Shown here: positions 26,624 through 35,567 of the stretch, in pieces
Layout of the letters: every line of letters begins with the position of its first letter
Position numbering within the stretch: position 1 is the stretch's first letter
DNA from: JAJPKK01 sp963824905
GTDB taxonomy: Bacteria > Pseudomonadota > Alphaproteobacteria > Rhizobiales > Xanthobacteraceae
NCBI GenBank assembly: GCA_963824905.1
Contig: CAWGRH010000014.1
Coordinates: 434,001 to 498,000 of the forward strand
Reading direction: 5' to 3'
Length of the DNA: 64,000 bases
Position numbers and translations under genes: made by a program
The notes under the pieces: generated by a model
Seen by the model: only the letters and a program-made list of their open reading frames with translations
Told to the model about the DNA's origin: nothing
Databases searched by the model: none

Positions 26624-27463
26624 TTAGTCTTTTGGCGGCAGGGTACGCAGCCAGGCGATCATATCGTTGAGATCGCCATCGGTCATCCTGGCATAATACG
26701 GATAGCCCATCGGCGGCTTGAGCTTCGTGCCGTCGATGTGGACGCCCTGGGTGATCGCACGCTTGATGTCGGCGTCACTCCAGTTGCCGAGGCCGGCGGT
26801 CTTGCTCGATGTCAGGTTGCGCGAGACCGAGACGCCCCAAGGCCCCGGAAACTGGCGGCCGCCTTTGCCGAGCTGCGAGAATTCGTGTTTCCCGCCGGCC
26901 ATCGGCGTGTGGCATTCCATGCAATGGGCGATGGTGGCGAGATAGAAGCCGCGCTTGACCTTGTCGCCGAAGTCCTGCTGCGGCATCGGCGCGGCGGCGC
27001 CGGGCACCTCCTCGCGGCCCAGCGCAACCTTGTAGACGGGTGCCGGCACCTGGTTCTTCACCGGCTTCACGCTCTTGAGGTAAAGCGCGATGGCCTCGAG
27101 GTCGGCAAGGGTCAGGACCTTGTAGTAGTCGGTCGGCATCACCGGCGCGAGCGGCACGCCGTTGGGCCGGACACCCGTCGTGAGCGTCTTCTTGATGTCC
27201 TCGACGCTCCAGGTGCCGATCCCGGTCTCGGGGTCGGGCGTGATGTTCCCCGCGGTGACGTCGAAAGGGGGCTCGTCGAAGCGCAGCCCGCCTGACAGGC
27301 CGCGGTCGAGCTGCGGCCCGTTCGGTCCCATCGGGGTGTGGCAGTTGTGGCAGGTCATCACCGTGTTGACGAGATAGGCGCCGCGCTCGACTGGCGATTG
27401 GGCGAGCGCTGCGGCGAGGCTGAGGCAAAAAGCCGAGAGTGTCGACGCGAGTAAGCGAAGCAT
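26624..27463 (-). CDS. Periplasmic diheme cytochrome c
   Basis: Signal peptide (LLASTLSAFCLSLAAALAQ) followed by two class-I cytochrome domains. Heme-attachment sites are MTCHNCHTPMG near residue 37 and AHCMECHTPMAGG near 182, both CxxCH. Methionine ligands are plausible in MPTDYYKV and in the Met-rich C-terminus. At 279 residues it resembles the cytochrome subunits of periplasmic alcohol, aldehyde or sugar dehydrogenases, but no such dehydrogenase is adjacent. Confidence 0.93.
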   Translation of the reverse strand: MLRLLASTLSAFCLSLAAALAQSPVERGAYLVNTVMTCHNCHTPMGPNGPQLDRGLSGGLRFDEPPFDVTAGNITPDPETGIGTWSVEDIKKTLTTGVRPNGVPLAPVMPTDYYKVLTLADLEAIALYLKSVKPVKNQVPAPVYKVALGREEVPGAAAPMPQQDFGDKVKRGFYLATIAHCMECHTPMAGGKHEFSQLGKGGRQFPGPWGVSVSRNLTSSKTAGLGNWSDADIKRAITQGVHIDGTKLKPPMGYPYYARMTDGDLNDMIAWLRTLPPKD

Positions 27464-27621
27464 CCAGAGTTCCTTATGTTGAAGATGATTTGGCTCGGAA
27501 AATCACGACGGCAGAGCGCCGCAGAGCGGCGAGACGATACATTCGCGGATAGGCCGCAGCAACCGGAGACGTCGCACGTTTTCGATGCAACACGCCGCCT
27601 CCTTGTGCCGTCTTGTCTTGC

Positions 27622-28437
27622 TCACATCTCGATCGTCGCCGTCACCGGGACGTGATCCGACGGTTGGCTCCAGCCGCGGGCCTGCCGGGTGATCGCCATG
27701 CGCGACACGCGCTCCGCGATCGACGGCGACACCCAGATGTGGTCGAGGCGGCGGCCGCGGTCGGCGGCCTGCCAGTCGGCGGCGCGGTAGCTCCACCACG
27801 TATAGAGTTTTTCGGGCTCCGGCACGAAGGCGCGCATCACGTCGACCCATTGGCCGGCATCGCGCACCGCATTGAGCTTCTCGCATTCGATCGGCGTGTG
27901 GGAGACGACGCGCAGGAGCTGCTTGTGGCTCCAGACGTCGTGCTCGAGCGGTGCGACGTTGAGATCACCCACGAGTATGGCCCGCGCGCCGTTCACCGGA
28001 TGCATGTCGCGGGCACTGCGCATCTCGTCGAGGAAGGCGAGCTTGTGCGCGAACTTGGCGTTGATCTCAGGATCGGGCTCGTCGCCGCCGGCGGGCACAT
28101 AGAAGTTGTGCAGCGTCGTCGTCTCGGCAAAGCCCGCCTTGGCGCCGATCTCGACGGCGATGTGCCGGCTGTCGCCCTTGCCGCAAAAGCCCCGTTTGTC
28201 GATCGCGTCGAACGGCAAGCGCGAGACGATGGCGACGCCGTGATAGCCCTTCTGCCCGTTGAGCGCGAAATGGGTGTAGCCGAGCCGCTTGAACCGCTTC
28301 GCCGGAAAGCGATCGTCGGGGCACTTGGTCTCCTGCAGGCACAGCACGTCCGGCATCACCGCGCGCAGGAAGCGGGCGACGAGATTGATGCGCAGGCGCA
28401 CCGAGTTGATGTTCCAGGTGGTGACGGTGAGGCGCAT
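27622..28437 (-). CDS. xthA: Exodeoxyribonuclease III
   Basis: AP endonuclease and 3'-5' exonuclease of base-excision repair, 271 residues. The ExoIII signature is seen in TWNINSVRLRI, LCLQETKCPDDRFP, the catalytic YHGVAIVSR and GDLNVAPLEHDVW blocks, and the final SDHVPVTATIEM. The start at 28437 matches the family (MRLTVTTWNINS); the longer frame upstream runs into a hairpin repeat. It sits between the diheme cytochrome and lolA, separated from lolA by a family C repeat. Confidence 0.95.
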   Translation of the reverse strand: MRLTVTTWNINSVRLRINLVARFLRAVMPDVLCLQETKCPDDRFPAKRFKRLGYTHFALNGQKGYHGVAIVSRLPFDAIDKRGFCGKGDSRHIAVEIGAKAGFAETTTLHNFYVPAGGDEPDPEINAKFAHKLAFLDEMRSARDMHPVNGARAILVGDLNVAPLEHDVWSHKQLLRVVSHTPIECEKLNAVRDAGQWVDVMRAFVPEPEKLYTWWSYRAADWQAADRGRRLDHIWVSPSIAERVSRMAITRQARGWSQPSDHVPVTATIEM

Positions 28438-28458
28438 CGCAGGTCGTCTTACTCGTTC

Positions 28459-28549
28459 GTCTTCGCCGGGCTTGTCCCGGCGACCCCGATCATATGGCAC
28501 GGCTTTGCCAGACTAAGCGGGGTGGCCGGGACAAGCCCGGCGAAGACAA
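28459..28549. repeat. Hairpin repeat, family C copy 2
   Basis: Inverted repeat with arms GTCTTCGCCGGGCTTGTCCC and GGGACAAGCCCGGCGAAGAC around a spacer containing GACCCCGATCATATG. It is similar to 8427-8513 and separates xthA from lolA. Confidence 0.85.
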
Positions 28550-28590
28550 TCGCGAAGAGGGAATAATGCCGCGAGGCGCAGCCGAGCGCT

Positions 28591-29322
28591 TTACTGGAAA
28601 TTCTGCTCGGCGCGTCCGTAGACGATGCGGAACATGTTCGGGTCGGGCTTCTGCTTCATGTCGAGATTGTAGACCCCGACCGTGGTCTCGTAGCCCTGGG
28701 GGTCGGTCACGGTCCACTGCAGGAGCTGGAAGTCCTTGGCGTTGAACATCATCATCAGCTTGCTGGTGCCGATGATCATCGTGCGCTCCTCGATGCTGAC
28801 GGTGACGTATTTCTCGTCGGCACCGACGGAGACCACCTTGGTGTCGTTCCACAGATCGATGCGGTCGGCGAGCAGGAAGCGCAGCGGCGTCTGCGACAGC
28901 GGATAAAGGTCCTTGGTGTCGAGCCTGCGGTCATGCACCACGACCTGAGAGCCGTCCGCCACCACCTCGATCGGCGACGGCGGATTGTATTCGAACCGGA
29001 CACGGCCCGGCTTCGCGATGTAGAACTTGCCCTCGGTCTTGCGGCCGTCCGGGCCGACCTGGACGAAATTGCCGACCATGGTCTGGATGGTCGAGAGGTA
29101 GAGGCTCACCCGGTCGACCAGGGCGTGCTGACCGGCTTCGGTGCTGATCGAATCGGCGAGGGATGGAGTCGCGGGCTTCGCCGCGACGGCCGGGGCGGTG
29201 CGGGCCTTGGGCGCGGGCTGCGGCAGGGGGATCGTCTGCGCTGGCGCAACCCCTTGTGCTGTCAGGATGAAAAACCCGATGACCGCGGCCACCCCCGCCC
29301 GTGTCATGCCCATCTCCGCCAT
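28591..29322 (-). CDS. Outer-membrane lipoprotein chaperone LolA family protein
   Basis: Periplasmic carrier that takes lipoproteins from LolCDE to the outer membrane. A signal peptide (VAAVIGFFILTAQGVAPAQ) precedes a Pro/Ala-rich linker, then the LolA core with YLSTIQTMVGNFVQVGPDGRKTEGKFYIAKPGR near residues 78-110 and FEYNPPSPIEVVADG. Length is 243 residues. It lies between ftsK and xthA on the minus strand, the usual rhizobial order. It is named LolA-like because several rhizobial paralogues share this fold. Confidence 0.88.
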   Translation of the reverse strand: MAEMGMTRAGVAAVIGFFILTAQGVAPAQTIPLPQPAPKARTAPAVAAKPATPSLADSISTEAGQHALVDRVSLYLSTIQTMVGNFVQVGPDGRKTEGKFYIAKPGRVRFEYNPPSPIEVVADGSQVVVHDRRLDTKDLYPLSQTPLRFLLADRIDLWNDTKVVSVGADEKYVTVSIEERTMIIGTSKLMMMFNAKDFQLLQWTVTDPQGYETTVGVYNLDMKQKPDPNMFRIVYGRAEQNFQ

Positions 29323-29399
29323 CCCCTGTCCTAGCTCTTGCCCGGCTAGCCCTGCCGTATGGCCTTTTCACGACATCCGGTCACGTCCGGAATCAATCA

Positions 29400-31844
29400 T
29401 TAGCGCTCGTCCTCTTCACCGCCAACCAGGATTTCGCGCTTTCCGGCGTGGTTGGGCTGGCCGATGATGCCTTCCTTTTCCATGCGCTCCATGAGCGAGG
29501 CGGCCCGGTTGTAACCGATCTGCAGGCGGCGCTGGATGTAGCTCGTCGAAGCCTTGCGGTCGCGCGTTACCACCTGCACCGCCTGCTGGTAGAGGTCCGC
29601 GCCGTCCGGCTCGCCCATGGCGGTAGCGTCGAACACCGCGCCGTCCTCGCCTTCGGTATCGTCCTCCGCCGTGACCGCCTCGAGGTATTGCGGCTGGCCC
29701 TGGCTCTTGAGGTGGCGGACGATCTTCTCGACCTCCTCGTCGGAGCAGAACGGCCCGTGGACGCGGCTGATGCGGCCGCCGCCGGCCATGTAGAGCATGT
29801 CGCCCTGGCCAAGCAGCTGCTCGGCGCCCTGCTCGCCGAGGATGGTGCGGCTGTCGATCTTTGAGGTGACCTGGAACGAGATGCGGGTCGGGAAATTCGC
29901 CTTGATGGTGCCGGTGATGACGTCGACCGAAGGCCGCTGGGTCGCGAGCACGACATGGATGCCGGCGGCGCGCGCCATCTGGGCGAGGCGCTGGATCGCG
30001 CCCTCGATGTCCTTGCCGGCGACCATCATCAGGTCGGCCATCTCGTCGACGATGACGACGAGATAGGGCAGGGGCTCGAACTCGAACTCCTCCTTCTCGT
30101 AGATCGCCTCGCCGCTGTCGGGGTCGTAGCCGGTGTGCACCGTGCGCGAGAGCCCTTCGCCGCGGGCGCGGGCGTCGGTGAGGCGCGCATTGTAGCCGTC
30201 GATGTTGCGCACCCCGAGCTTCGCCATCTTCTTGTAGCGGTCCTCCATCTCGCGCACCGCCCATTTGAGCGCGACCACCGCCTTCTTGGGATCGGTGACG
30301 ACGGGGGTGAGGAGATGGGGAATGCCGTCATAGACCGACAATTCCAGCATCTTCGGATCGACCATGATGAGCCGGCACTGGTCCGGCTTGAGCCGGTAGA
30401 GCAGGCTCAGGATCATAGTGTTGATGGCGACCGACTTGCCCGAGCCGGTGGTGCCGGCGATCAGGAGATGCGGCATGCGTGCGAGGTCGACGATCACCGG
30501 CTCGCCGCCGATCGTCTTGCCGAGACAGAGCGGCAACCGGGCCGCTGTCCCGGTGTACTCGTCGGCCGCGAGCAGCTCGCGCAGATAGACCTTCTCTCGC
30601 GTCGTGTTCGGCAGCTCGATGCCGATGACGTTGCGCCCGGACACCACGGCGACGCGGGCGGAGAGCGCGCTCATCGAGCGCGCGATGTCGTCGGCGAGCC
30701 CGATCACCCGCGACGACTTGATCCCGGGCGCCGGCTCGAGCTCGTAGAGCGTCACCACCGGGCCCGGCCGCGCATTGATGATCGCGCCGCGCACGCCGAA
30801 ATCGCCGAGCACGTGCTCGAGGGTGCCCGCGGTTTCCTGGAGGGCCTCGCTGCTCGGCGCGTAGCGGTCGGTCGACTTCGGCGCGGCCAGGAGATTGAGC
30901 GGCGGCAGTTCGTAGCCGTCGGATGATTTCTTGGCCGATTTCGGTGCGGCTTTCGCAGGCTTCTTCTTCTCGGGGCGCGTGACCTTGGTCGAGGTCTCGG
31001 CCTCTTCATCCTCGTTGGCCTCGGCGTCCTCCTCGTCCGGCTCTGGCGCAGCTGCGGGTGCGCTCGCCGCACCGAAGCGCGGCTCGGCGCGCGCGGCCTT
31101 CGCGGGCGCAGCTGGGCGGCTCGTCATCTTGCGGAAGGCGGCAACGACGGCGCTCGCGGCCGGGCGCAACACCCATGCCTTGAAGCTCAGCAGATAGTGC
31201 ATGACCCAGCCGAGCGAGACCCAGCCGCCGTCATCGGCCTCCTCATCGTCGGCGCCGGCGTCGTCCTCGGAGCGCTGGAATCCGAACCCGCAGGCGATCA
31301 CGAGCAGCACGAAGCCGACTGCGCTGAACGAGGCCGACACCACCGTGCGGCCGGTCCCGAACAGCGGCCCGCCGGTGATCGAGGCGATGGCGCGAACGAC
31401 CGCGTCGCCGATCACCCCGCCGAGACCGGTCGGCAACGGCCACTGTGCGGTGCGCGCGAGGCAGGAGGCAAACGCCGCGGCGGCGATGACGCCGAACAGC
31501 CAGGCCGGCAGCCGCCAGCGCATCCGGTCGAGCGGGCGGTGGGTGAACAAGCGCCAGCCCCAGGCGGCGATCGGCAGCAGCAGCGCGATGGTGGCGAGGC
31601 CGAAGAGCTGCATCGCGAGATCGGCCGCGACGGCGCCGGGCTCGCCAAGGAGGTTGCGCACCGGCTCGCTGGTGGCGTGGCTGAAGCTCGGGTCCTTCAC
31701 CGACCACGTGGCGAGCGCGGCGGCGGCCGCGGCGACCGCGCCGATCAGCACGAGCCCCGCAAGCTCGCGCAGCCGGCGCTGGATCAGGGCGCGAAGATCA
31801 TCGACCGTGAATGGTCCGTGATAGCTCGCCGTCGACACCGCCAC
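29400..31844 (-). CDS. ftsK: DNA translocase FtsK
   Basis: Septal DNA pump that clears chromosome termini and activates XerCD at dif. Four membrane segments lie in the first 200 residues, followed by an acidic and Lys/Ala-rich linker. The RecA-like motor has Walker A IAGTTGSGKSVAINTM near residue 475 and Walker B VVIVDEMADLMM. The C-terminal gamma winged helix (TSYIQRRLQIGYNRAASLMERME) recognises KOPS sequences. Length is 814 residues. It is followed 77 bases later by lolA and preceded by an aminotransferase gene. Confidence 0.97.
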   Translation of the reverse strand: MAVSTASYHGPFTVDDLRALIQRRLRELAGLVLIGAVAAAAAALATWSVKDPSFSHATSEPVRNLLGEPGAVAADLAMQLFGLATIALLLPIAAWGWRLFTHRPLDRMRWRLPAWLFGVIAAAAFASCLARTAQWPLPTGLGGVIGDAVVRAIASITGGPLFGTGRTVVSASFSAVGFVLLVIACGFGFQRSEDDAGADDEEADDGGWVSLGWVMHYLLSFKAWVLRPAASAVVAAFRKMTSRPAAPAKAARAEPRFGAASAPAAAPEPDEEDAEANEDEEAETSTKVTRPEKKKPAKAAPKSAKKSSDGYELPPLNLLAAPKSTDRYAPSSEALQETAGTLEHVLGDFGVRGAIINARPGPVVTLYELEPAPGIKSSRVIGLADDIARSMSALSARVAVVSGRNVIGIELPNTTREKVYLRELLAADEYTGTAARLPLCLGKTIGGEPVIVDLARMPHLLIAGTTGSGKSVAINTMILSLLYRLKPDQCRLIMVDPKMLELSVYDGIPHLLTPVVTDPKKAVVALKWAVREMEDRYKKMAKLGVRNIDGYNARLTDARARGEGLSRTVHTGYDPDSGEAIYEKEEFEFEPLPYLVVIVDEMADLMMVAGKDIEGAIQRLAQMARAAGIHVVLATQRPSVDVITGTIKANFPTRISFQVTSKIDSRTILGEQGAEQLLGQGDMLYMAGGGRISRVHGPFCSDEEVEKIVRHLKSQGQPQYLEAVTAEDDTEGEDGAVFDATAMGEPDGADLYQQAVQVVTRDRKASTSYIQRRLQIGYNRAASLMERMEKEGIIGQPNHAGKREILVGGEEDER

Positions 31845-31859
31845 CGGTTCAAGCTCCGT

Positions 31860-33116
31860 TCATCCGAGTACCGCGACGATGCGATGCAACGCTTCCGCCG
31901 TGGTCTCTTTGTCATGCACCATGGCGACGCGGACGAAGTCCGCGCCGGGATTGCTGCCGTCCGCCTGGTCGCGGGCGATGTAGCGTCCGGGCAGGACCCG
32001 TACGCCGGCCTCGCGCCACAGCTTCGCCGCCGCCGCTTCGCTGCCGCCGAGTGCGGCGACGTCGAGCCAGAGGAAGAAGCCCCCGGCGGGACGCCGGTAG
32101 CCGTAGCGATCGCCGATGATCTGGTCGGCGAGATCGAATTTCTGCCGATAGAGATCGCGATTCGCCTCGACATGGGCTTCGTCGCCATAAGCTGCGATCG
32201 CGACCTCCTGGGTCGGGATCGGCACCTGGGGCGCCGCGACATTGCGCAGCCCCAGGAACCTCGCGATGAAGCGCCGGTCTCCGATGACGAAGCCGATACG
32301 AAGCCCCGGCAGGTTGGAGCGCTTGGAGAGCGACTGGAACAGAATCACGTTCTCGAAGGCGTCACCGGCCGCTTCGAGCGCGCCTGCAGGCTCCGCCTTG
32401 GTGTAGATCTCCGAATAGCACTCGTCGCAGAACAGGAGGAAGCCGTAGCGGCGCGCGAGCGCGGTCAACCGCTCGAGATAGGCGCGGTCGGCGACCGCGC
32501 CCTGCGGATTGGACGGCGTTGCGAGGAACATCGCGACGGTGCGCGCAAGCAGCGCGGGATCGAGCGCGTCGAGATCGGGAAGAAATCCGCTCTCCCGGGT
32601 CGCCGGCATGTAGACGACCTCGCTGTCGGCCGCGTCGGCGCCTGCCGAATAGGCCGCGTAGAACGGGTTCGGCACCAGGATCGCCGGCCGCCCGGCGCGG
32701 TTCGCCACGTGGCGCTTCGCGGCGATCGCGCCGAGAAACAGGCCTTCGCGCGAGCCGTTGAGCACGAGCACCTCGCGGTCGGGATCGGGGACGCGGGCGA
32801 GGCGGTAGCGCCGCGCCGCCCATTCCGCCGCCGCGCGGCGAAACTGCGGGGTGCCTTCGTTGCGTGGATAGCGGCCGAACTCCTTGATGTGGGCGGCGAT
32901 CACGGGGCCGACGAAATCGGGCACCGCGTGCTTGGGCTCGCCGACGCCGAGGTCGATCGCCGGCTTGCCGGGTGCGACGCCGGCAATGAGCTCGGCAAGG
33001 CGCACGAACGGGGAGCGCGTGTCGACGACACGTCCGCTCGAGAGAGGGAGCCCGCGTTCGGCGCTGTTCATGGACATCTGCATACCCGGCCTCATTTCGG
33101 CCGCCTCTGGAAACAT
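31860..33116 (-). CDS. Class I/II PLP-dependent aminotransferase (DapC/AlaA-like)
   Basis: Fold-type I aminotransferase of up to 418 residues. LGVGEPKHAVPDF near residue 58 is typical of N-succinyldiaminopimelate and related aminotransferases. The PLP region includes NPQGAVADRAY near 200, LLFCDECYSEIY near 227 and the Schiff-base lysine in FQSLSKRSNLPGLRIGF near 262. It may act in lysine/diaminopimelate synthesis or in alanine metabolism; specificity cannot be settled by sight. Internal starts at the cluster MQMSMNS are possible. It sits 15 bases upstream of ftsK. Confidence 0.9.
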   Translation of the reverse strand: MFPEAAEMRPGMQMSMNSAERGLPLSSGRVVDTRSPFVRLAELIAGVAPGKPAIDLGVGEPKHAVPDFVGPVIAAHIKEFGRYPRNEGTPQFRRAAAEWAARRYRLARVPDPDREVLVLNGSREGLFLGAIAAKRHVANRAGRPAILVPNPFYAAYSAGADAADSEVVYMPATRESGFLPDLDALDPALLARTVAMFLATPSNPQGAVADRAYLERLTALARRYGFLLFCDECYSEIYTKAEPAGALEAAGDAFENVILFQSLSKRSNLPGLRIGFVIGDRRFIARFLGLRNVAAPQVPIPTQEVAIAAYGDEAHVEANRDLYRQKFDLADQIIGDRYGYRRPAGGFFLWLDVAALGGSEAAAAKLWREAGVRVLPGRYIARDQADGSNPGADFVRVAMVHDKETTAEALHRIVAVLG

Positions 33117-33235
33117 AAGGGGGCGCAGGTTAAGGCGCGTTTAACCATGCCGGTCAAGGAGAGGGTTTCTGCCGTCTGTGCGGTCACGGGCCGAACGACG
33201 CGAGCATGGCCGACCGGCACTTTGGGGCCGTGGAG

Positions 33236-33502
33236 CTAGCCCTTTTTGCCCTTCCCGGGGCGCCTCGCTCCGGGTTGCCTCTCAAAGGTCCGCGGTAACC
33301 GGTCGCGCCTCCTCGGCAACGGCTTAGTAGCTGCGTGCGCAGGATCAGGCACTCGCAGGGCCCAACTTAGCCATCCTACCTGCTGCTCCCTCTCTAAAAG
33401 CAATTTGACAACCGTTGTGCGGTCGAGGTGGAGGCGAGCAGCGTACTCCGTCACCCATCTTCTTGTCGCCGCGTTCAAATAAACTGTGATTTGCGTCCGC
33501 AT
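33236..33502 (-). CDS. Small ribbon-helix-helix-like protein at the island edge
   Basis: An 88-residue frame from ATG 33502. The first 45 residues (TQITVYLNAATRRWVTEYA then LDRTTVVKLLLERE) resemble a MetJ/Arc ribbon-helix-helix DNA-binding fold: a beta strand, then two helices with a Thr turn. The C-terminus is basic (RRRDRLP, RRPGKGKKG). It is divergent from the fusion gene at 33624, so it could regulate the shared 120-base intergenic region. The fold call is by eye only. Confidence 0.45.
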   Translation of the reverse strand: MRTQITVYLNAATRRWVTEYAARLHLDRTTVVKLLLEREQQVGWLSWALRVPDPAHAATKPLPRRRDRLPRTFERQPGARRPGKGKKG

Positions 33503-33623
33503 TGGGGTTGCCGGAGTCGAATTCGACTCCCGCTTTGTTGACCTGATTCGCCTGCCATGCAAGAACATTTAGGCTCAGGCGCCCGACCCGATTTGCGTTG
33601 CTAGCCCGCGGCCTATTCGCAAC

Positions 33624-35567
33624 ATGGATGAGCAATCGATGTTGCCTTTCCACGACATCCCAATCAGCCCGGCAAAGCGACTCGAAGCGCTAGATCGCTC
33701 TCCGCGCCGAACACCGCGCCCGAAGAAGCTTCTGGATGCCGGATTTATGGCGGCGCTGGCGGACCGGGCCAAGGTTGTGTTTCTTGACGTAGAAACGACG
33801 GGTCTTAGCTGGTACTACGACTACATCACGATCGTGGGCTGGATGCGTGACGGCGCCTATGACTTCCATGTCACCGGTGAGCCCGCGACCCGACTGGTCG
33901 AAGCGCTTCAAAACGCCACAGCGCTCGTGACATTTAATGGGACTCTCTTCGATCTCCGCTTCTTGCGGAAGGAATTTGCGGGACTGGTCACCCCGCCGCT
34001 GCACGTTGATCTCCGCTATCTTGCAAGGCGCGCGGCTCTTAGCGGCGGCCAGAAGGTCATTGAACGGCTTCTTGAATTGCCCCAGCGTACCAACGCCAAG
34101 GACATCGACGGAGCGGAGGCGGTTCTGCTTTGGCATCGCTATCTGCGGGGCGATGGGTCGGCGCTTCGCCAATTGATCGAATACAACCGGTACGACGTTC
34201 TTGGGATGTGCGGAATCTTGGACGAGGTGCTTGAGCGGCTAGAGCCGCATCCTGATCTTTGGGTCTCGCGCCCCAAGTTCTTTCGTCGTCCCGATGACCT
34301 ACCGGCCGCGATCAGGGCAAATTCAGAGTTGCCCGCGCCCCGAAACGTGCGAAGCAATACGTTTCATCAAGTGTTCGCTGGTACAGCCGCTGAATCGGCC
34401 ACGGTGGTCGGAATTGACCTAACGGGCTCTGAAGCGCGGCCATCTGGCTGGACTGTTCTGCGAGGCGTTGAAGCCGAGACGGACATGGTTGCCTCTGACG
34501 ACGAAATCGTCACCCGGACCATGGCGGCAAAACCGGCCGTCGTTTCGATTGACTCGCCGCTTTCCCTGCCAGTCGGAAGAATTCGTGTCGAAGACGACGA
34601 TCCCGGCCGTGAGCGGTACGGGATCATGCGGCGCTGCGAGCGGGAGTTGAAGCGCCGCGGTATCAATGTTTATCCCTGTCTACTTCCGAGCATGCAGGGA
34701 TTGACCCGACGCGGCATGCATCTGGCGGCCCGTTTTCGGTCTGCGGGCGTTCCGGTTATCGAAAGTTATCCTGGGGCGGCGCAAGACATCATGGGAATCC
34801 CCCGCAAGGGCGCCGGGGCCGATTTCTTGAAGATGGGCCTCGCGGACTTTGGAATCCGAGGGCGCTTTGTGAATTGCAATGTCACTCACGACGAGTTGGA
34901 CGCGATCACGTCGGCCATCGTCGGTTCGTTCTTTCTTTCCGGTCGGTTTGAAGCTTTGCGAGGTCCTTCAGAGGATGCTTTAATAATTCCGGACCTTCGG
35001 ACAAGCGGACACACCGGAATGGTGATTGGCATAAGCGGGAGGATTTGCGCAGGCAAAACCACCACCGCCCGCATTCTCGAACAGCAGGGCTTTGCCTACA
35101 CGAGATTCAGCCTTGTAGTAGACGATGAGGTTATCTCCCGTGGGGAGAGACTAGATCGCGCTACACGCCAGAGGGTTGGGATCGAGATCAACCGCACGAA
35201 AGGCCAGCGGTGGCTCTGCCAAAAGGTCTTGGAGCGGGTCCCTGACCAAAGCTATGTCGTGGTCGACGGCCTCCGGTTTCCAGAGGACCACGCGTTCTTC
35301 GTCGAACGGTTCGGATCGAAATTCATTCACTTGCACATCCAAGCGCCAGACGCACTTCGTGCCCAGCGCTATGGAGAGATGCAACAAGACGGATTATCAT
35401 TCGAAGTCGCGGACGAGCAAGCCGTAGAGTCAAAGATCGACGAACTCGGGCTCCTTGCCGCGGCAGTCGTGAGAAACGACACTTCGGTTGGCGTGCTCCA
35501 AAAAAGCGTACTGGAGTGCCTCAGAGAGTTCGCACAGGATCAGGAATGTCTGTCTCGGTTGTTGTAG
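33624..35567 (+). CDS. Three-domain fusion: DEDD exonuclease, DUF429, dNMP kinase-like P-loop domain
   Basis: A 647-residue single frame with three recognisable parts. About residues 50-225 look like a YprB-type DEDD exonuclease/RNase H: VFLDVETTG gives Asp55 and Glu57, then TFNGTLFDLRFL and YNRYDVLGM supply later acidic residues. About 260-455 resemble DUF429, an RNase H-like fold: VVGIDLTGSE, VVSIDSPLSLP, VIESYPGAA and HDELDAITSA. About 464-640 form a P-loop kinase: GISGRICAGKTTTARIL, then VVVDGLRFPEDHAFF, like phage deoxynucleoside monophosphate kinases. Its last 22 bases overlap the next gene, so the two are probably cotranscribed and work together. No transmembrane segment or signal is seen. 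Function is unknown; nucleotide processing is inferred. Confidence 0.82.
   Translation: MDEQSMLPFHDIPISPAKRLEALDRSPRRTPRPKKLLDAGFMAALADRAKVVFLDVETTGLSWYYDYITIVGWMRDGAYDFHVTGEPATRLVEALQNATALVTFNGTLFDLRFLRKEFAGLVTPPLHVDLRYLARRAALSGGQKVIERLLELPQRTNAKDIDGAEAVLLWHRYLRGDGSALRQLIEYNRYDVLGMCGILDEVLERLEPHPDLWVSRPKFFRRPDDLPAAIRANSELPAPRNVRSNTFHQVFAGTAAESATVVGIDLTGSEARPSGWTVLRGVEAETDMVASDDEIVTRTMAAKPAVVSIDSPLSLPVGRIRVEDDDPGRERYGIMRRCERELKRRGINVYPCLLPSMQGLTRRGMHLAARFRSAGVPVIESYPGAAQDIMGIPRKGAGADFLKMGLADFGIRGRFVNCNVTHDELDAITSAIVGSFFLSGRFEALRGPSEDALIIPDLRTSGHTGMVIGISGRICAGKTTTARILEQQGFAYTRFSLVVDDEVISRGERLDRATRQRVGIEINRTKGQRWLCQKVLERVPDQSYVVVDGLRFPEDHAFFVERFGSKFIHLHIQAPDALRAQRYGEMQQDGLSFEVADEQAVESKIDELGLLAAAVVRNDTSVGVLQKSVLECLREFAQDQECLSRLL

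Noticed and set aside
31197..33239. A 680-codon open frame overlapping ftsK and the aminotransferase in antisense
   Set aside because: Both genes it covers are clear family members; the frame spans two unrelated genes and their gap.
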